A DNA stretch of 64,000 nucleotides from Microvirga brassicacearum (GTDB taxonomy: Bacteria > Pseudomonadota > Alphaproteobacteria > Rhizobiales > Beijerinckiaceae), in contig NZ_VCMV01000002.1 in the NCBI RefSeq assembly GCF_008757455.1, positions 124,001 through 188,000 on the forward strand, read 5' to 3'. The notes below the pieces were generated by a model. That model searched no databases. It was not told the DNA's origin and saw only the letters and a list, made by a program, of their open reading frames with translations. Position 1 is the stretch's first letter; each line of letters opens with the position of its first letter. The translations under genes were made by a program, and so were the position numbers. Shown here piece after piece: positions 36,838-46,503 of this stretch.

Positions 36838-37470
36838 ATGAGAGATCCGGTCGCCCTCTACGCAAACACGCTTGTCCCCATGGTGGTCGAGCAGTCGAAC
36901 CGCGGCGAACGCGCGTTCGACATCTATTCGCGCCTGCTGCGGGAGCGGATTATCTTCCTTACCGGACCGGTTGAAGATTACACGGCCTCGCTGATCGTGG
37001 CACAGCTTCTGTTCCTCGAGGCCGACAACCCCAAGAAGGAAATCTCCTTCTATATCAATTCCCCGGGCGGCGTCGTGACGTCCGGATTGTCGATCTACGA
37101 CACGATGCAGTTCATCCGCTGCCCGGTTTCCACGCTCTGCGTCGGCCAGGCCGCCTCGATGGGATCGCTGCTCCTGTGCGCAGGCGAGGCCGGACAGCGC
37201 TTCGCGCTGCCGAATGCCCGAATCATGGTCCACCAGCCCTCGGGCGGCTATCAGGGCCAGGTGACCGACATCATGATTCACGCCCGCGAGAGCGAGGCTT
37301 TGAAGCGCCGGCTCAATGAAATCTACGTGAAGCACACCGGTCGGGACATTGGGGCAGTCGAGCAGGCGCTCGAGCGCGACAACTTCATGACCGCCGAGGC
37401 CGCACAGGAATTTGGTATTATCGATCAGGTCCTTACCAAGCGTCCCGAGTCTGCGAATCCACCGGTCTGA
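36838..37470 (+). CDS. clpP: ATP-dependent Clp protease proteolytic subunit
   Basis: The serine protease barrel that pairs with ClpX (and ClpA). 210 residues with catalytic Ser107 ([11 protein letters not shown]) and His132 ([10 protein letters not shown]); the Asp lies in the [18 protein letters not shown] region. The N-terminal propeptide is short. The start follows GGAGCAGTGAG. It lies 79 bases after tig and is followed by clpX, the usual order. Confidence 0.97.
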   Translation: MRDPVALYANTLVPMVVEQSNRGERAFDIYSRLLRERIIFLTGPVEDYTASLIVAQLLFLEADNPKKEISFYINSPGGVVTSGLSIYDTMQFIRCPVSTLCVGQAASMGSLLLCAGEAGQRFALPNARIMVHQPSGGYQGQVTDIMIHARESEALKRRLNEIYVKHTGRDIGAVEQALERDNFMTAEAAQEFGIIDQVLTKRPESANPPV

Positions 37471-37605
37471 ATGACGAAAACCGGGGGGCCATAAGCTCAA
37501 CGGTGCGTCTTTTTAGCGTCCTGCCCCCTTCCTATTGCTCACGGCTGTGTTGCGTGTTTGCATGAGGATTCGGGAAGCCGGGGATTTGAGAGCCTGCTAT
37601 TTTGG

Positions 37606-37632
37606 CGTCGGAACCTTTCCTTAGTTCCGACG
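37606..37632 (+). promoter_or_regulatory. Inverted repeat in the clpP-clpX gap
   Basis: CGTCGGAAC (37606-37614), a 9-base loop and GTTCCGACG (37624-37632) form a perfect 9-base stem 66 bases before the clpX start. No T-run follows, so it is more likely a leader hairpin or an operator than a terminator. Confidence 0.45.
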
Positions 37633-37697
37633 CGCCTAAACTTAAAGGGAGTGGGGGGACGGCACGTGCCGGACCTGCTCCGGTTGGAGAAGTGATA

Positions 37698-38966
37698 ATG
37701 ACCAAAGCTGGCGGCAGTGATTCCAAGAGCACGCTCTACTGCTCCTTTTGCGGCAAGAGCCAGCACGAGGTTCGCAAACTGATCGCCGGCCCGACGGTTT
37801 TCATCTGTGATGAGTGCGTCGAGCTGTGCATGGACATCATTCGCGAGGAGTCGAAATCCTCGCTCGTGAAATCGCGCGATGGCGTCCCGACCCCCAAAGA
37901 GATCAGCCACGTTCTCGACGATTACGTGATCGGCCAGGAGCACGCCAAGAAGGTGCTGTCGGTCGCGGTTCACAACCATTACAAGCGCCTCGCCCATGCG
38001 ACGAAGCACAATGACGTGGAACTGGCGAAGTCAAACATCCTGCTGATCGGCCCGACCGGTTCCGGCAAGACGCTGCTGGCGCAGACCCTGGCGCGCATCC
38101 TCGATGTGCCGTTCACGATGGCCGACGCCACGACGCTCACCGAGGCGGGCTATGTGGGCGAGGACGTGGAGAATATCATCCTGAAGCTGCTTCAGGCTTC
38201 CGATTACAACGTGGAGCGGGCCCAGCGCGGCATCGTCTATATCGACGAAATCGACAAGATTTCGCGCAAATCCGACAATCCCTCGATCACCCGCGATGTC
38301 TCGGGCGAGGGCGTGCAGCAGGCCCTGCTGAAGATCATGGAAGGCACGGTCGCCTCCGTGCCGCCCCAGGGCGGGCGCAAGCATCCCCAGCAGGAATTCC
38401 TGCAGGTCGATACCACCAACATCCTGTTCATCTGCGGTGGTGCCTTCTCGGGCCTCGAGCGCATCATCTCGAGCCGCGGCAAGGGCACGTCGATCGGTTT
38501 CGGCGCCTCCGTCGAGGCTCCGGACGATCGCCGCACTGGCGAGATCTTCCGCGCCGTCGAGCCCGAGGATCTGTTGAAATTCGGTCTGATTCCGGAATTC
38601 GTCGGCCGCCTGCCGGTTCTAGCGACCCTCGAGGATCTTGACGAAGACGCCCTGAAAAAGATCCTGCAGGAGCCCAAGAACGCGCTCGTGAAGCAGTATC
38701 AGCGGCTCTTCGAGATGGAAAACGTGAGCCTGACCTTCCAGGACGAGGCCCTCTCGATGATCGCCCGCAAGGCGATCGATCGCAAAACCGGCGCCCGCGG
38801 CCTTCGCTCGATCATGGAGGGCATCCTGCTCGAGACCATGTACGATCTGCCCGGTCTCGACTCCGTCGAGCAGGTCGTGATCGGCCCCGAAGTCATCGAA
38901 GGAAAGGCCAAGCCCCTCTTCATTCATGGCGATCGCGGCGAGCCTGCCGCAAGCGTCAGCGCCTGA
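37698..38966 (+). CDS. clpX: ATP-dependent Clp protease ATP-binding subunit ClpX
   Basis: AAA+ unfoldase that feeds substrates to ClpP. The ATG at 37698 has GGAGA upstream and places the C4 zinc-binding domain at the N-terminus (Cys15, Cys18, Cys37, Cys40); a 32-codon upstream extension is not expected. Walker A is GPTGSGKT, Walker [11 protein letters not shown], and the ClpX pore and sensor regions ([24 protein letters not shown]) are normal. 422 residues. Confidence 0.97.
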   Translation: MTKAGGSDSKSTLYCSFCGKSQHEVRKLIAGPTVFICDECVELCMDIIREESKSSLVKSRDGVPTPKEISHVLDDYVIGQEHAKKVLSVAVHNHYKRLAHATKHNDVELAKSNILLIGPTGSGKTLLAQTLARILDVPFTMADATTLTEAGYVGEDVENIILKLLQASDYNVERAQRGIVYIDEIDKISRKSDNPSITRDVSGEGVQQALLKIMEGTVASVPPQGGRKHPQQEFLQVDTTNILFICGGAFSGLERIISSRGKGTSIGFGASVEAPDDRRTGEIFRAVEPEDLLKFGLIPEFVGRLPVLATLEDLDEDALKKILQEPKNALVKQYQRLFEMENVSLTFQDEALSMIARKAIDRKTGARGLRSIMEGILLETMYDLPGLDSVEQVVIGPEVIEGKAKPLFIHGDRGEPAASVSA

Positions 38967-39011
38967 TCGGTTTCGAGGATTCAGTACGATAACGGCTCGG
39001 CGGTCGCAGTT

Positions 39012-39040
39012 CTTGAAACATTGTGCCTGCCTCGCCACAT
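39012..39040 (+). promoter_or_regulatory. lon: Candidate heat-shock (RpoH) promoter of lon
   Basis: CTTGAAA (39012-39018), a 14-base spacer and CGCCACAT (39033-39040) resemble the sigma-32 consensus CTTGAAA...CCCCAT-T. It lies about 150 bases before the lon start. Lon is a classic heat-shock gene, which supports but does not prove the call. Confidence 0.45.
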
Positions 39041-39192
39041 CAACTACCGCACGGCCGCTGTCAGCTCATCTTCGGAGGGATGGCGCCGGGTACCGGAAGC
39101 AGCGAATATCATTGCTTGAGCGTTCCGGTTATTCGTCCTCAGGCGCGCTCATGTGAGGCGCTTCGCGGACGCTGTCGAAAGGATGTCGTTTC

Positions 39193-41622
39193 ATGACACA
39201 AGCAAAGCCACGTCAGCCCGTTGTCCCGGGCTCGACCGGAACCTACGCGGTTCTGCCTCTGCGCGACATCGTCGTCTTCCCGCATATGATCGTGCCGCTG
39301 TTCGTCGGCCGCGAGAAGTCGATCCGCGCGCTTGAGGAAGTGGTCAAGGGGGACCGTCACATTCTTCTGGCAACCCAGATCGATGCGACGGACGACGATC
39401 CGGCCACGGATGCCATTTACAAGGTCGGAACGCTCGCCAGCGTGTTGCAGCTTCTGAAACTCCCGGACGGCACCGTGAAGGTGCTGGTCGAGGGTGCAAG
39501 CCGCGCGCAGGTGAAGAACTACACCCGGACCGATGAATTCTACGAGGCGGAGGCGGAGGCGCTTCCCGACGCTCTCGGCGACCAGATCGAAGCCGAGGCC
39601 CTGGCCCGTTCGGTGGTTTCCGAGTTCGAAAACTACGTCAAGCTGAACAAGAAGGTTTCGCCCGAGGTGGTGTCCGCCGTGACCCAGCTCGACGATCCGG
39701 CGAAGCTTGCCGACACCATCGCCTCTCATCTGGCGATCAAGATCGCCGACAAGCAGGCGATCCTCGAAATCCCGACCGTTGCCGAACGCCTGGAGAAGGT
39801 TCTCGGCCTGATGGAGAGCGAAATCTCCGTCCTGCAGGTCGAGAAGCGGATCAGGACCCGCGTGAAGCGTCAGATGGAGAAGACGCAGCGCGAGTACTAT
39901 CTCAACGAGCAGATGAAGGCGATCCAGAAGGAACTCGGCGACGACGAGGGTCGCGACGAGTTGGCCGAGCTCGAGGATAAGATCGAGAAGACGAAGCTCA
40001 CGAAGGAAGCCCGTGAAAAAGCCCAGAACGAGCTGAAGAAGCTGCGGCAGATGTCGCCCATGTCGGCGGAAGCCACCGTGGTGCGCAACTATCTCGACTG
40101 GATCCTGAGCATCCCGTGGAACAAGCGTTCCAAGATGAAAAAGGACCTGACGGCCGCCCAGAACCTGCTCGATGCCGACCATTACGGTCTCGACAAGGTG
40201 AAAGAGCGCATCGTCGAGTATCTCGCCGTGCAGCAGCGTGCCAACAAGCTCACCGGCCCGATCCTCTGCCTCGTCGGCCCTCCGGGCGTCGGCAAGACCT
40301 CGCTTGGCAAGTCGATCGCCAAGGCGACCGGTCGCGAGTTCGTGCGCATGTCGCTTGGCGGCGTGCGTGACGAATCCGAGATCCGCGGTCACCGGCGGAC
40401 CTATATCGGCTCGATGCCCGGCAAGATCATCCAGTCGATGCGCAAAGCCAAGACGTCCAACCCGTTGATCCTGCTCGACGAGATCGACAAGATGGGCATG
40501 GATTTCCGCGGCGATCCGTCGGCCGCCTTGCTCGAGGTTCTCGATCCTGAGCAGAACAAGGCATTCAACGACCATTATCTGGAGGTCGATTACGACCTGT
40601 CCAACGTGATGTTCGTGACGACGGCCAACACGCTGAACATCCCGCCGCCGCTTCTCGACCGCATGGAGGTCATCCGAATCGCGGGTTACACCGAGGAAGA
40701 GAAGGCGGAGATTGCGCGCACCCACCTGATCCCGTCGGCCACCAAGAAGCATGGTCTGGCGGCATCGGAATGGTCCATCGACGACGAAGGGCTGCTCATG
40801 CTGATCCGGCGCTACACCCGCGAGGCGGGCGTGCGCAATCTCGAGCGTGAGATCGCCAACCTCAACCGGAAGGCCGTGAAGGAGATCCTTATCTCCAAGG
40901 TCAAGACGGTCGCGGTGACGGCGGAAAACCTGCCCGACTATCTCGGCCCGCCGCGCTTCCGCTATGGCGAAGTCGAGACGGAGGACATGGTGGGCGCGGT
41001 GACGGGCCTGGCGTGGACGGAGGTCGGCGGCGAGCTTTTGACCATCGAAGGCATCATGATGCCGGGCAAGGGCAAGATGACCGTCACCGGCAACCTGCGC
41101 GACGTCATGAAGGAATCGATTTCGGCGGCGGCATCCTATGTCCGCTCGCGCGCTCTCGATTTCGGCGTCGAGCCGCCGATGTTCGATCGTCGTGACATCC
41201 ACGTGCACGTGCCGGAAGGCGCGACACCCAAGGATGGTCCTTCGGCCGGTATCGCCATGGGCACCGCCATCGTCTCGGTCATCACGGGCATTCCGGTTCG
41301 CCGGGACATCGCGATGACGGGCGAGGTGACGCTGCGGGGACGCGTGCTGCCGATCGGCGGTCTGAAGGAAAAGCTCCTCGCTGCCCTGCGGGGCGGCATC
41401 AAGAAGGTGCTGATTCCCGAGGACAACGCCAAGGATCTGGTGGACATCCCGGCCAGCGTGAAGAACGGCCTCGAAATCGTGCCGGTCTCGCGCATGGACC
41501 AGGTCCTCCAGCATGCCCTCGTGCGGATGCCGGAGCCGATCGAATGGGATGAGCCGGCACCGCTCAAGACACCGGCTCCCGCCGCCACGGAGGATGATTC
41601 CTCAGGCGTGATCGCCCATTAA
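39193..41622 (+). CDS. lon: ATP-dependent protease Lon
   Basis: A hexameric AAA+ serine-lysine protease that removes misfolded and regulatory proteins. 809 residues: N-terminal substrate domain ([20 protein letters not shown]), coiled-coil region about 200-290, Walker [11 protein letters not shown] near residue 362, Walker [12 protein letters not shown], and the C-terminal protease domain with the dyad Ser684 ([11 protein letters not shown]) and Lys727 ([14 protein letters not shown]). The bacterial LonA class is clear. A strong terminator follows 28 bases after the stop. Confidence 0.98.
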   Translation: MTQAKPRQPVVPGSTGTYAVLPLRDIVVFPHMIVPLFVGREKSIRALEEVVKGDRHILLATQIDATDDDPATDAIYKVGTLASVLQLLKLPDGTVKVLVEGASRAQVKNYTRTDEFYEAEAEALPDALGDQIEAEALARSVVSEFENYVKLNKKVSPEVVSAVTQLDDPAKLADTIASHLAIKIADKQAILEIPTVAERLEKVLGLMESEISVLQVEKRIRTRVKRQMEKTQREYYLNEQMKAIQKELGDDEGRDELAELEDKIEKTKLTKEAREKAQNELKKLRQMSPMSAEATVVRNYLDWILSIPWNKRSKMKKDLTAAQNLLDADHYGLDKVKERIVEYLAVQQRANKLTGPILCLVGPPGVGKTSLGKSIAKATGREFVRMSLGGVRDESEIRGHRRTYIGSMPGKIIQSMRKAKTSNPLILLDEIDKMGMDFRGDPSAALLEVLDPEQNKAFNDHYLEVDYDLSNVMFVTTANTLNIPPPLLDRMEVIRIAGYTEEEKAEIARTHLIPSATKKHGLAASEWSIDDEGLLMLIRRYTREAGVRNLEREIANLNRKAVKEILISKVKTVAVTAENLPDYLGPPRFRYGEVETEDMVGAVTGLAWTEVGGELLTIEGIMMPGKGKMTVTGNLRDVMKESISAAASYVRSRALDFGVEPPMFDRRDIHVHVPEGATPKDGPSAGIAMGTAIVSVITGIPVRRDIAMTGEVTLRGRVLPIGGLKEKLLAALRGGIKKVLIPEDNAKDLVDIPASVKNGLEIVPVSRMDQVLQHALVRMPEPIEWDEPAPLKTPAPAATEDDSSGVIAH

Positions 41623-41650
41623 GAATTGACGCTTCGTCATTTCTGAACAG

Positions 41651-41682
41651 GCCCCCGAATCGTCGATTCGGGGGCTTTTTTT
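41651..41682 (+). terminator. Terminator of lon
   Basis: Perfect stem GCCCCCGAATC (41651-41661) and GATTCGGGGGC (41665-41675) with a 3-base loop, then seven T residues. Confidence 0.95.
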
Positions 41683-41816
41683 CCGCCAAAACCTCGAAAA
41701 ACCACCCGTTCCCGCCGCCCCGGGGTTGCGCCGGGTGGGCGTTTGCGCCACACGAGGGTCCCTGAAACGTTGGCACAAATGTTACGATGCTCACGTGATC
41801 ACTGGAGGATATCAGG

Positions 41817-42095
41817 ATGAATAAAGGCGAGCTCGTTGCGGCTGTCGCAGAAAAGGTCAACCTGTCTCGCGGCCAGGCCGGCGAGGCGATCGACGCCGCG
41901 ATCGAGGTCATCACCGGTGCCCTGAAGAAGGGCGACGAGGTGAAGATCGTCGGTTTCGGGACTTTCGTGGTCACGGACCGTGCGGCCGGAGAGGCGCGCA
42001 ATCCGCGCACCGGCGAGAAGGTCAAGGTTCCGGCTTCCAAGACGCCGAAGTTCCGCGCCGGCGCGGGCCTCAAGGACGCTGTAAACAACAAGTAG
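41817..42095 (+). CDS. hup: DNA-binding protein HU
   Basis: A 92-residue histone-like DNA-bending protein. It begins MNKGELVAAVAEKVNLSRGQA, has the HU/IHF core VKIVGFGTFVVTDRAAGEARNPRTGEKV (split by the DNA-binding arm) and the RNP motif region KTPKFRAGAGLKDAV. The ribosome site GGAGGAT is strong. Following lon, as in many alphaproteobacteria, it closes the proteostasis block. Confidence 0.97.
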   Translation: MNKGELVAAVAEKVNLSRGQAGEAIDAAIEVITGALKKGDEVKIVGFGTFVVTDRAAGEARNPRTGEKVKVPASKTPKFRAGAGLKDAVNNK

Positions 42096-42123
42096 TCGCG
42101 TTTTCGCGCGCTTTTGGTTACAA

Positions 42124-42162
42124 GAGGGCTGACGACGCTTGCGTTGTCGGCCTTCTCTTTTT
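42124..42162 (+). terminator. Terminator of hup
   Basis: A 14-base stem, GAGGGCTGACGACG (42124-42137) with CGTTGTCGGCCTTC (42142-42155), contains three G-U wobbles, a CTTG loop and a following T-rich run TCTTTTT. Confidence 0.85.
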
Positions 42163-42205
42163 ATGTGAGGCGCCAGACCACTTGCATGCCGCGAGTCGCG
42201 GCGAC

Positions 42206-42226
42206 CCGGCATTTTTCGAATGCCGG
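42206..42226 (+). repeat. Hairpin just upstream of tRNA-Val
   Basis: CCGGCATT (42206-42213), a 5-base loop and AATGCCGG (42219-42226) form an 8-base stem ending 13 bases before the tRNA. It probably belongs to the primary transcript leader or the promoter region; there is no T-run. Confidence 0.4.
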
Positions 42227-42239
42227 CGAGTGTGGGGCA

Positions 42240-42315
42240 GGGCGGTTAGCTCAGTTGGTAGAGCATCTCGTTTACACCGAGAGGGTCGGCGGTTCGAGCC
42301 CGTCACCGCCCACCA
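42240..42315 (+). tRNA. tRNA-Val (anticodon TAC)
   Basis: A 76-base tRNA. The acceptor stem is GGGCGGT with ACCGCCC, and CCA is encoded at 42313-42315. The anticodon loop TTTACAC between TCTCG and CGAGA gives TAC. D-arm GCTCAGTTGGTAGAGC and T-loop GTTCGAGCC are standard. Confidence 0.97.
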
Positions 42316-42348
42316 TTTTCCCCGGCCAGCATCATTGCCCAACCGGGC

Positions 42349-42507
42349 TTATCGAATATCTTCCTGGCCCCAGTTTTCCCGGGCGGCCTGGTCGGATCGC
42401 GCCTTTTCCGAACGCGTGAGGCGACGGCGCCTGGCTGCGACGAACAGGGCGATTCCCAGGATCACCGGGCCGCCAACGATCACGAGACCCCAGATCCAGC
42501 CATCCAT
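42349..42507 (-). CDS. Small single-span membrane protein (52 residues)
   Basis: A short gene on the minus strand between two tRNAs. The ATG at 42507 follows a good GAGGA ribosome site. The protein has one membrane segment, WIWGLVIVGGPVILGIALFV, then a strongly basic stretch (ARRRRLTRSEKAR) and a hydrophilic, acidic end (ENWGQEDIR). The basic residues after the span predict that the C-terminus faces the cytoplasm. I recall similar small proteins in other Rhizobiales, without known function. Its size, ribosome site and clean membrane topology argue that it is real. Confidence 0.7.
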   Translation of the reverse strand: MDGWIWGLVIVGGPVILGIALFVAARRRRLTRSEKARSDQAARENWGQEDIR

Positions 42508-42812
42508 GTGAGATATCCTCGAAGTCACAGCGACGAACCACATGTGGCCAACAGCCTTCTGGGCGGCGTTGTTCCCGGGCCGGCGTGAGAAGCAGATTGA
42601 GCGCCGAAACCGCAGGTTTACCTGCGTTCCTCCTGCGCGAAATCTCGGGTGTGTTTTCACTGCCCGGTTGTCGAGAACGGTCGCACGGAACAAGAGCCTG
42701 GACCGGTGCCGAACGCCGCCGCGAACGTTTTCTCGGACGAAACACACGGAACGCTTGACAGGGAACGGGGGCGCCCTTACACCGCCCCCACACCGCTTCG
42801 GCGGTCCCCCGC
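42508..42812. other. Gap between the small membrane protein gene and tRNA-Asp
   Basis: This 305-base stretch should hold the leftward promoter of the small membrane protein gene and the rightward promoter of tRNA-Asp. It contains a perfect small hairpin CGCAGG-TTTA-CCTGCG at 42611-42626. I see no gene with credible codon use or a ribosome site. Confidence 0.5.
42755..42782 (+). promoter_or_regulatory. Promoter of tRNA-Asp
   Basis: A consensus -35 TTGACA (42755-42760), a 16-base spacer and TTACAC (42777-42782) lie 30 bases upstream of the mature tRNA-Asp, with a GC-rich stretch after the -10 as often found in stable-RNA promoters. Confidence 0.55.
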
Positions 42813-42889
42813 GCGGGTGTAGCTCAGTTGGTTAGAGTGCCGGCCTGTCACGCCGGAGGTCGCGGGTTCGAGCCCCGTCACCCGCGCCA
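42813..42889 (+). tRNA. tRNA-Asp (anticodon GTC)
   Basis: A 77-base tRNA with acceptor stem GCGGGTG and CACCCGC, discriminator G and encoded CCA at 42887-42889. The anticodon loop CTGTCAC between CCGGC and GCCGG gives GTC. Confidence 0.97.
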
Positions 42890-43037
42890 TTTCATTCCCG
42901 AAATTGTTTCGTTTTTGGCCGCACGCCCGGGCTCCTCGCCACGGCTGACGTTGCGCCATCCATGGCACGTTCACCGTCCTTCCGATCTTTTGCGAAAGCT
43001 CAGCGTTATTCTCGCAACCATGTGCTGCGAGGGATGA

Positions 43038-43466
43038 ATGTTGGTCTCAAAGTTCTTCACCGAGGTCTGCAATACGGTCGCTCACGCGGTCGGCAAGCCG
43101 GTAACATTTGCCGTCTGCGTCCTCGTCGTTGCCGGTTGGGCGGCGAGCGGCCCGATTTTTGGGTTCAGCGATACGTGGCAGCTGATCATCAACACGGGCA
43201 CCACCATCGTCACGTTTCTGATGGTATTCCTGATCCAGAACACCCAGAATCGCGACGGGGCGGCGATGCAGGCCAAGCTTGACGAGTTGATCCGCGCCAG
43301 CGACTCGCGGAACGCCTTCGTGGGCATCGAGCATTTGACCCAGGAAGAGCTCGACAAGATCCTCGCCGAGGCCGAGGAGCGGGCGAAAGGCGAGGGGGAC
43401 GAGGAGATCGCCGAAAAGCTTGCCCATCAGAGGTCCCGGAACCGCCACCGCCGGGCCGCGTCCTAG
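43038..43466 (+). CDS. Low-affinity iron permease family protein
   Basis: A 142-residue protein with two membrane segments (about residues 19-38 and 47-66) and the family motif TVAHAVGKPVTFAVCVLVV, FSDTWQLIINTGTTIVTFLMVFLIQNTQNRDGAAMQAKLDEL. The tail is charged and helical. Proteins of this family (PF04120) are named after a yeast low-affinity iron transporter, but bacterial members are short and transport has not been shown for most. GAGGGA precedes the ATG. It stands alone between tRNA-Asp and the nuo operon. Confidence 0.85.
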   Translation: MLVSKFFTEVCNTVAHAVGKPVTFAVCVLVVAGWAASGPIFGFSDTWQLIINTGTTIVTFLMVFLIQNTQNRDGAAMQAKLDELIRASDSRNAFVGIEHLTQEELDKILAEAEERAKGEGDEEIAEKLAHQRSRNRHRRAAS

Positions 43467-43499
43467 TTTAGAAGCGTTCTTTTGCTGCGCTGCAAACAC

Positions 43500-43528
43500 T
43501 TGTCAGGGCAGGGGATCTCGGCTAAGCC
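43500..43528 (+). promoter_or_regulatory. Candidate promoter of the nuo operon
   Basis: TTGTCA (43500-43505), a 17-base spacer and TAAGCC (43523-43528) lie 108 bases before nuoA. The leader after it contains an imperfect hairpin, GTCGCAG (43549-43555) with CTGCGAC (43575-43581), enclosing a second GGCC/GGCC pairing. The position suits transcription of the 15-kb nuo operon. Confidence 0.4.
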
Positions 43529-43635
43529 TCGCGCGCAATCCATGGGTTGTCGCAGGGCCTTCAATTGAGGGCCGCTGCGACTTAAATGCGTGATTGCCGC
43601 AGGCTTTTCGCCTCGCTCCGTTTCTTGGGTGTCGC

Positions 43636-44001
43636 ATGACGAATCTTCTCGCCGACTACCTGCCTCTCGTGATTTTCATCGGCGTTTCGCTCCTGATCGG
43701 GCTGGCGCTGCTCGTGGCACCTTTTATCGTCGCGTATAGCAGCCCGGACAGTGAGAAGCTTTCGGCCTACGAGTGCGGGTTCAATGCCTTTGACGACGCC
43801 CGCATGAAGTTCGACGTGCGGTTCTATCTGGTCGCCATCCTGTTCATCATCTTCGACCTTGAGGTCGCCTTCCTGTTCCCCTGGGCCATCACCTTTGGAG
43901 GCCTCGGCTGGTTCGGCTTCACGTCCATGATGATCTTCCTGGGCGTTCTCACGGTCGGCTTCGTCTACGAATGGAAGAAGGGCGCCCTCGAATGGGATTG
44001 A
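43636..44001 (+). CDS. nuoA: NADH-quinone oxidoreductase subunit A
   Basis: Membrane subunit of complex I, 121 residues with three membrane helices. The start at 43636 gives [18 protein letters not shown]; an upstream extension is not expected. The conserved loop [34 protein letters not shown] contains the ECG motif and the acidic residues of the quinone-site loop. First gene of a complete nuoA-N operon; its end overlaps nuoB by ten bases. Confidence 0.96.
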   Translation: MTNLLADYLPLVIFIGVSLLIGLALLVAPFIVAYSSPDSEKLSAYECGFNAFDDARMKFDVRFYLVAILFIIFDLEVAFLFPWAITFGGLGWFGFTSMMIFLGVLTVGFVYEWKKGALEWD

Positions 44002-44579
44002 TCGCAAACCCTCACACCGGCACGCTTGTCGCTCCCCAGCCTGTGGGAGCCGTCGATCCCGCGACCGGCCAGCCGATCGGCGCCGCCGACCCCTATTTTC
44101 TGTCGGTCAAGGATGAACTCTCCGACAAGGGCTTCCTCATCACCTCGACCGAGGACCTGGTCACCTGGGCGCGCACCGGCTCGCTCATGTGGATGACCTT
44201 CGGCCTCGCGTGCTGTGCGGTCGAAATGATGCAGATGTCGATGCCGCGCTACGACGTCGAGCGATTCGGCTTCGCGCCGCGCGCGTCTCCGCGCCAGTCG
44301 GACGTGATGATCGTTGCCGGCACCCTGACCAACAAGATGGCTCCCGCTTTGCGCAAGGTCTACGACCAGATGCCGGAGCCGCGCTACGTGATCTCGATGG
44401 GATCCTGCGCTAATGGCGGCGGCTACTACCATTATTCATATTCGGTGGTGCGCGGCTGCGATCGTATCGTTCCCGTCGACATCTACGTTCCCGGCTGCCC
44501 GCCGACGGCCGAGGCGCTGCTCTACGGTGTTCTCCTTCTCCAGAAGAAGATCCGCCGTACCGGCACCATCGAGCGTTGA
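43992..44579 (+). CDS. nuoB: NADH-quinone oxidoreductase subunit B
   Basis: Peripheral-arm subunit carrying cluster N2, the last Fe-S centre before quinone. 195 residues with a roughly 35-residue alphaproteobacterial N-terminal lead. The N2 ligands are the tandem cysteines in [10 protein letters not shown] plus those in [10 protein letters not shown] and [14 protein letters not shown] 43992 overlaps the end of nuoA, so the two are translationally coupled. Confidence 0.97.
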   Translation: MGLIANPHTGTLVAPQPVGAVDPATGQPIGAADPYFLSVKDELSDKGFLITSTEDLVTWARTGSLMWMTFGLACCAVEMMQMSMPRYDVERFGFAPRASPRQSDVMIVAGTLTNKMAPALRKVYDQMPEPRYVISMGSCANGGGYYHYSYSVVRGCDRIVPVDIYVPGCPPTAEALLYGVLLLQKKIRRTGTIER

Positions 44580-44593
44580 GCGAGGATCAGAGC

Positions 44594-45196
44594 ATGACTG
44601 CTGAACTCCAGGCACTCGCGGATCACCTTGCGGCATCTCTCGGCGAGGCTGTAACGGCGAGCGCAATCGCCTACGATGAACTGACCGTCGTGGTGCGCGC
44701 TGAGGACATCGTGCGCGCCGTCACGTTTCTGCGCGACGACCCCAAATGCCGGTTCATTTCGTTCCTCGATATCTGCGGTGTTGACTATCCTGGACGGGAG
44801 CAGCGCTTCGACGTTGTCTATCACCTGCTTTCGCCGCATCTGAACCATCGCATTCGGCTGAAAGTCGAAACCGATGAAGTCAGTCCGGTCCCGTCGATCA
44901 TCGACGTCTTTCCCGCCGCGAACTGGTTCGAGCGCGAGGCGTACGACATGTACGGTATCCTGTTCTCGGGTCATCCGGACCTTCGCCGTATCCTCACCGA
45001 TTACGGCTTCGAGGGTTATCCTTTGCGCAAGGACTTCCCGCTGACCGGCTACGTCGAGGTTCGCTACGACGAGGCAGAGGGCCGGGTGGTTTACGAGCCC
45101 GTCAGGCTCAATCAGGAATTCCGCAATTTCGACTTCCTGTCGCCATGGGAGGGCACGGATTACGTGCTGCCGGGCGACGAGAAGGCGAAGGCGTGA
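44594..45196 (+). CDS. nuoC: NADH-quinone oxidoreductase subunit C
   Basis: The 30-kDa peripheral-arm subunit, separate from NuoD as in mitochondria and alphaproteobacteria (fused in E. coli). 200 residues with the signature [28 protein letters not shown] and [22 protein letters not shown] 44594 has GAGGA upstream. Confidence 0.96.
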   Translation: MTAELQALADHLAASLGEAVTASAIAYDELTVVVRAEDIVRAVTFLRDDPKCRFISFLDICGVDYPGREQRFDVVYHLLSPHLNHRIRLKVETDEVSPVPSIIDVFPAANWFEREAYDMYGILFSGHPDLRRILTDYGFEGYPLRKDFPLTGYVEVRYDEAEGRVVYEPVRLNQEFRNFDFLSPWEGTDYVLPGDEKAKA

Positions 45197-45216
45197 GAGA
45201 GCGGAGAGGGTAGCCC

Positions 45217-46407
45217 ATGGGCGAGCATAGTATCCGCAACTTCTCGATCAATTTCGGGCCGCAGCATCCGGCGGCGCACGGTGTGTTGCGCCTTGTGCTG
45301 GAACTCGACGGCGAGGTGGTCGAGCGCGTCGATCCGCATATCGGCCTGCTGCATCGCGGCACCGAGAAGCTGATCGAGTACAAGACCTACACGCAGGCGA
45401 CGCCCTATTTCGACCGGCTCGATTATGTCGCGCCGATGAACCAGGAGCACGCGTTCTGCCTCGCGGTCGAGAAGCTTCTCGGTCTCGCTGTTCCGCGCCG
45501 CGCGCAGTTGATCCGGGTGCTGTATTCGGAAATCGGCCGCCTCCTGTCGCATCTGCTCAACGTGACGACGCAGGCGATGGACGTCGGTGCCTTGACGCCT
45601 CCTTTGTGGGGGTTCGAGGAGCGCGAGAAGCTGATGATCTTCTACGAGCGCGCCTCGGGCTCGCGCATGCACGCCAACTACATCCGGCCGGGCGGCGTCG
45701 CCATGGATCTGCCGCCGGAACTGATCGACGACATCGAAGCCTTCTGCGATCCGTTCCTTAGGGTGCTCGACGATCTCGACACCCTCGTCATCGGCAACCG
45801 CATCTTCAAGCAGCGCAACGTCGATATCGGCGTGGTGCCGCTGGAGGATTGCTGGAAATGGGGCTTCTCGGGCGTGATGGTTCGCGGCTCGGGCGCGGCA
45901 TGGGATCTGCGCAAGGCGCAGCCTTACGAATGCTACGAGGAAATGGATTTCGACATTCCAGTGGGCAAGAACTGCGATAACTACGATCGTCAGGTGATCC
46001 GCATGGAAGAGATGCGCCAGAGCGTGCGCATCATGAAACAATGCGTGGCGAAATTGCGCGAGCCTGCCGGGCAGGGGCCTGTGACGACGCTCGACGGCAA
46101 GATCGCACCGCCGTCACGGAAAGATATGAAGCGCTCGATGGAAGCGCTGATCCATCATTTCAAGCTCTTCACGGAAGGCTTCCACGTGCCGGCGGGCGAG
46201 GTCTATGCGGCCGTCGAGGCGCCGAAAGGCGAGTTCGGCGTCTACCTTGTCGCCGACGGCACCAACAAGCCGTATCGGTGCAAGATTCGTCCGCCGGGTT
46301 TCGCCCATCTGCAGGCAATGGACTTCATGTGCCGCGGGCACATGCTGGCCGACGTCGCGGGTATTCTCGGCTCGCTCGACATCGTGTTCGGCGAGGTCGA
46401 TCGGTGA
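45217..46407 (+). CDS. nuoD: NADH-quinone oxidoreductase subunit D
   Basis: The 49-kDa subunit that forms much of the quinone-binding pocket together with NuoB. 396 residues: [22 protein letters not shown] near the N-terminus (quinone-site His), [29 protein letters not shown], and the C-terminal [24 protein letters not shown] strong ribosome site (GGAGAGGG) precedes it. A family C repeat follows in the 96-base gap before nuoE. Confidence 0.97.
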   Translation: MGEHSIRNFSINFGPQHPAAHGVLRLVLELDGEVVERVDPHIGLLHRGTEKLIEYKTYTQATPYFDRLDYVAPMNQEHAFCLAVEKLLGLAVPRRAQLIRVLYSEIGRLLSHLLNVTTQAMDVGALTPPLWGFEEREKLMIFYERASGSRMHANYIRPGGVAMDLPPELIDDIEAFCDPFLRVLDDLDTLVIGNRIFKQRNVDIGVVPLEDCWKWGFSGVMVRGSGAAWDLRKAQPYECYEEMDFDIPVGKNCDNYDRQVIRMEEMRQSVRIMKQCVAKLREPAGQGPVTTLDGKIAPPSRKDMKRSMEALIHHFKLFTEGFHVPAGEVYAAVEAPKGEFGVYLVADGTNKPYRCKIRPPGFAHLQAMDFMCRGHMLADVAGILGSLDIVFGEVDR

Positions 46408-46454
46408 GGTTTTCGGCCCCGTCCACGGTTTCGTGGCGCGGCGTCAAGTCAAAG

Positions 46455-46488
46455 TCGTGGATGGCCGGGTCACGCCCGGCCATGACGG
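46455..46488. repeat. Repeat family C, single-hairpin copy between nuoD and nuoE
   Basis: GGCCGGG (46463-46469), a 5-base loop and CCCGGCC (46475-46481), with GTCGTGGAT on the left and ATGACGG on the right. The right part matches the ends of the copy at 22197-22286. It fills the middle of the gap and leaves the nuoE ribosome site intact. Confidence 0.75.
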
Positions 46489-46503
46489 TTGAGAGAGGTT
46501 AGA

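Noticed and set aside
39139-41514. Open frame of 791 codons antisense to lon
   Set aside because: It is the mirror of lon, caused by GC-rich codon bias; it shows no family sequence and lon is certain.
35148-42889. tRNA genes as integration sites for a genomic island
   Set aside because: No integrase, no duplicated tRNA 3' end and no foreign genes near tRNA-Leu, tRNA-Val or tRNA-Asp.
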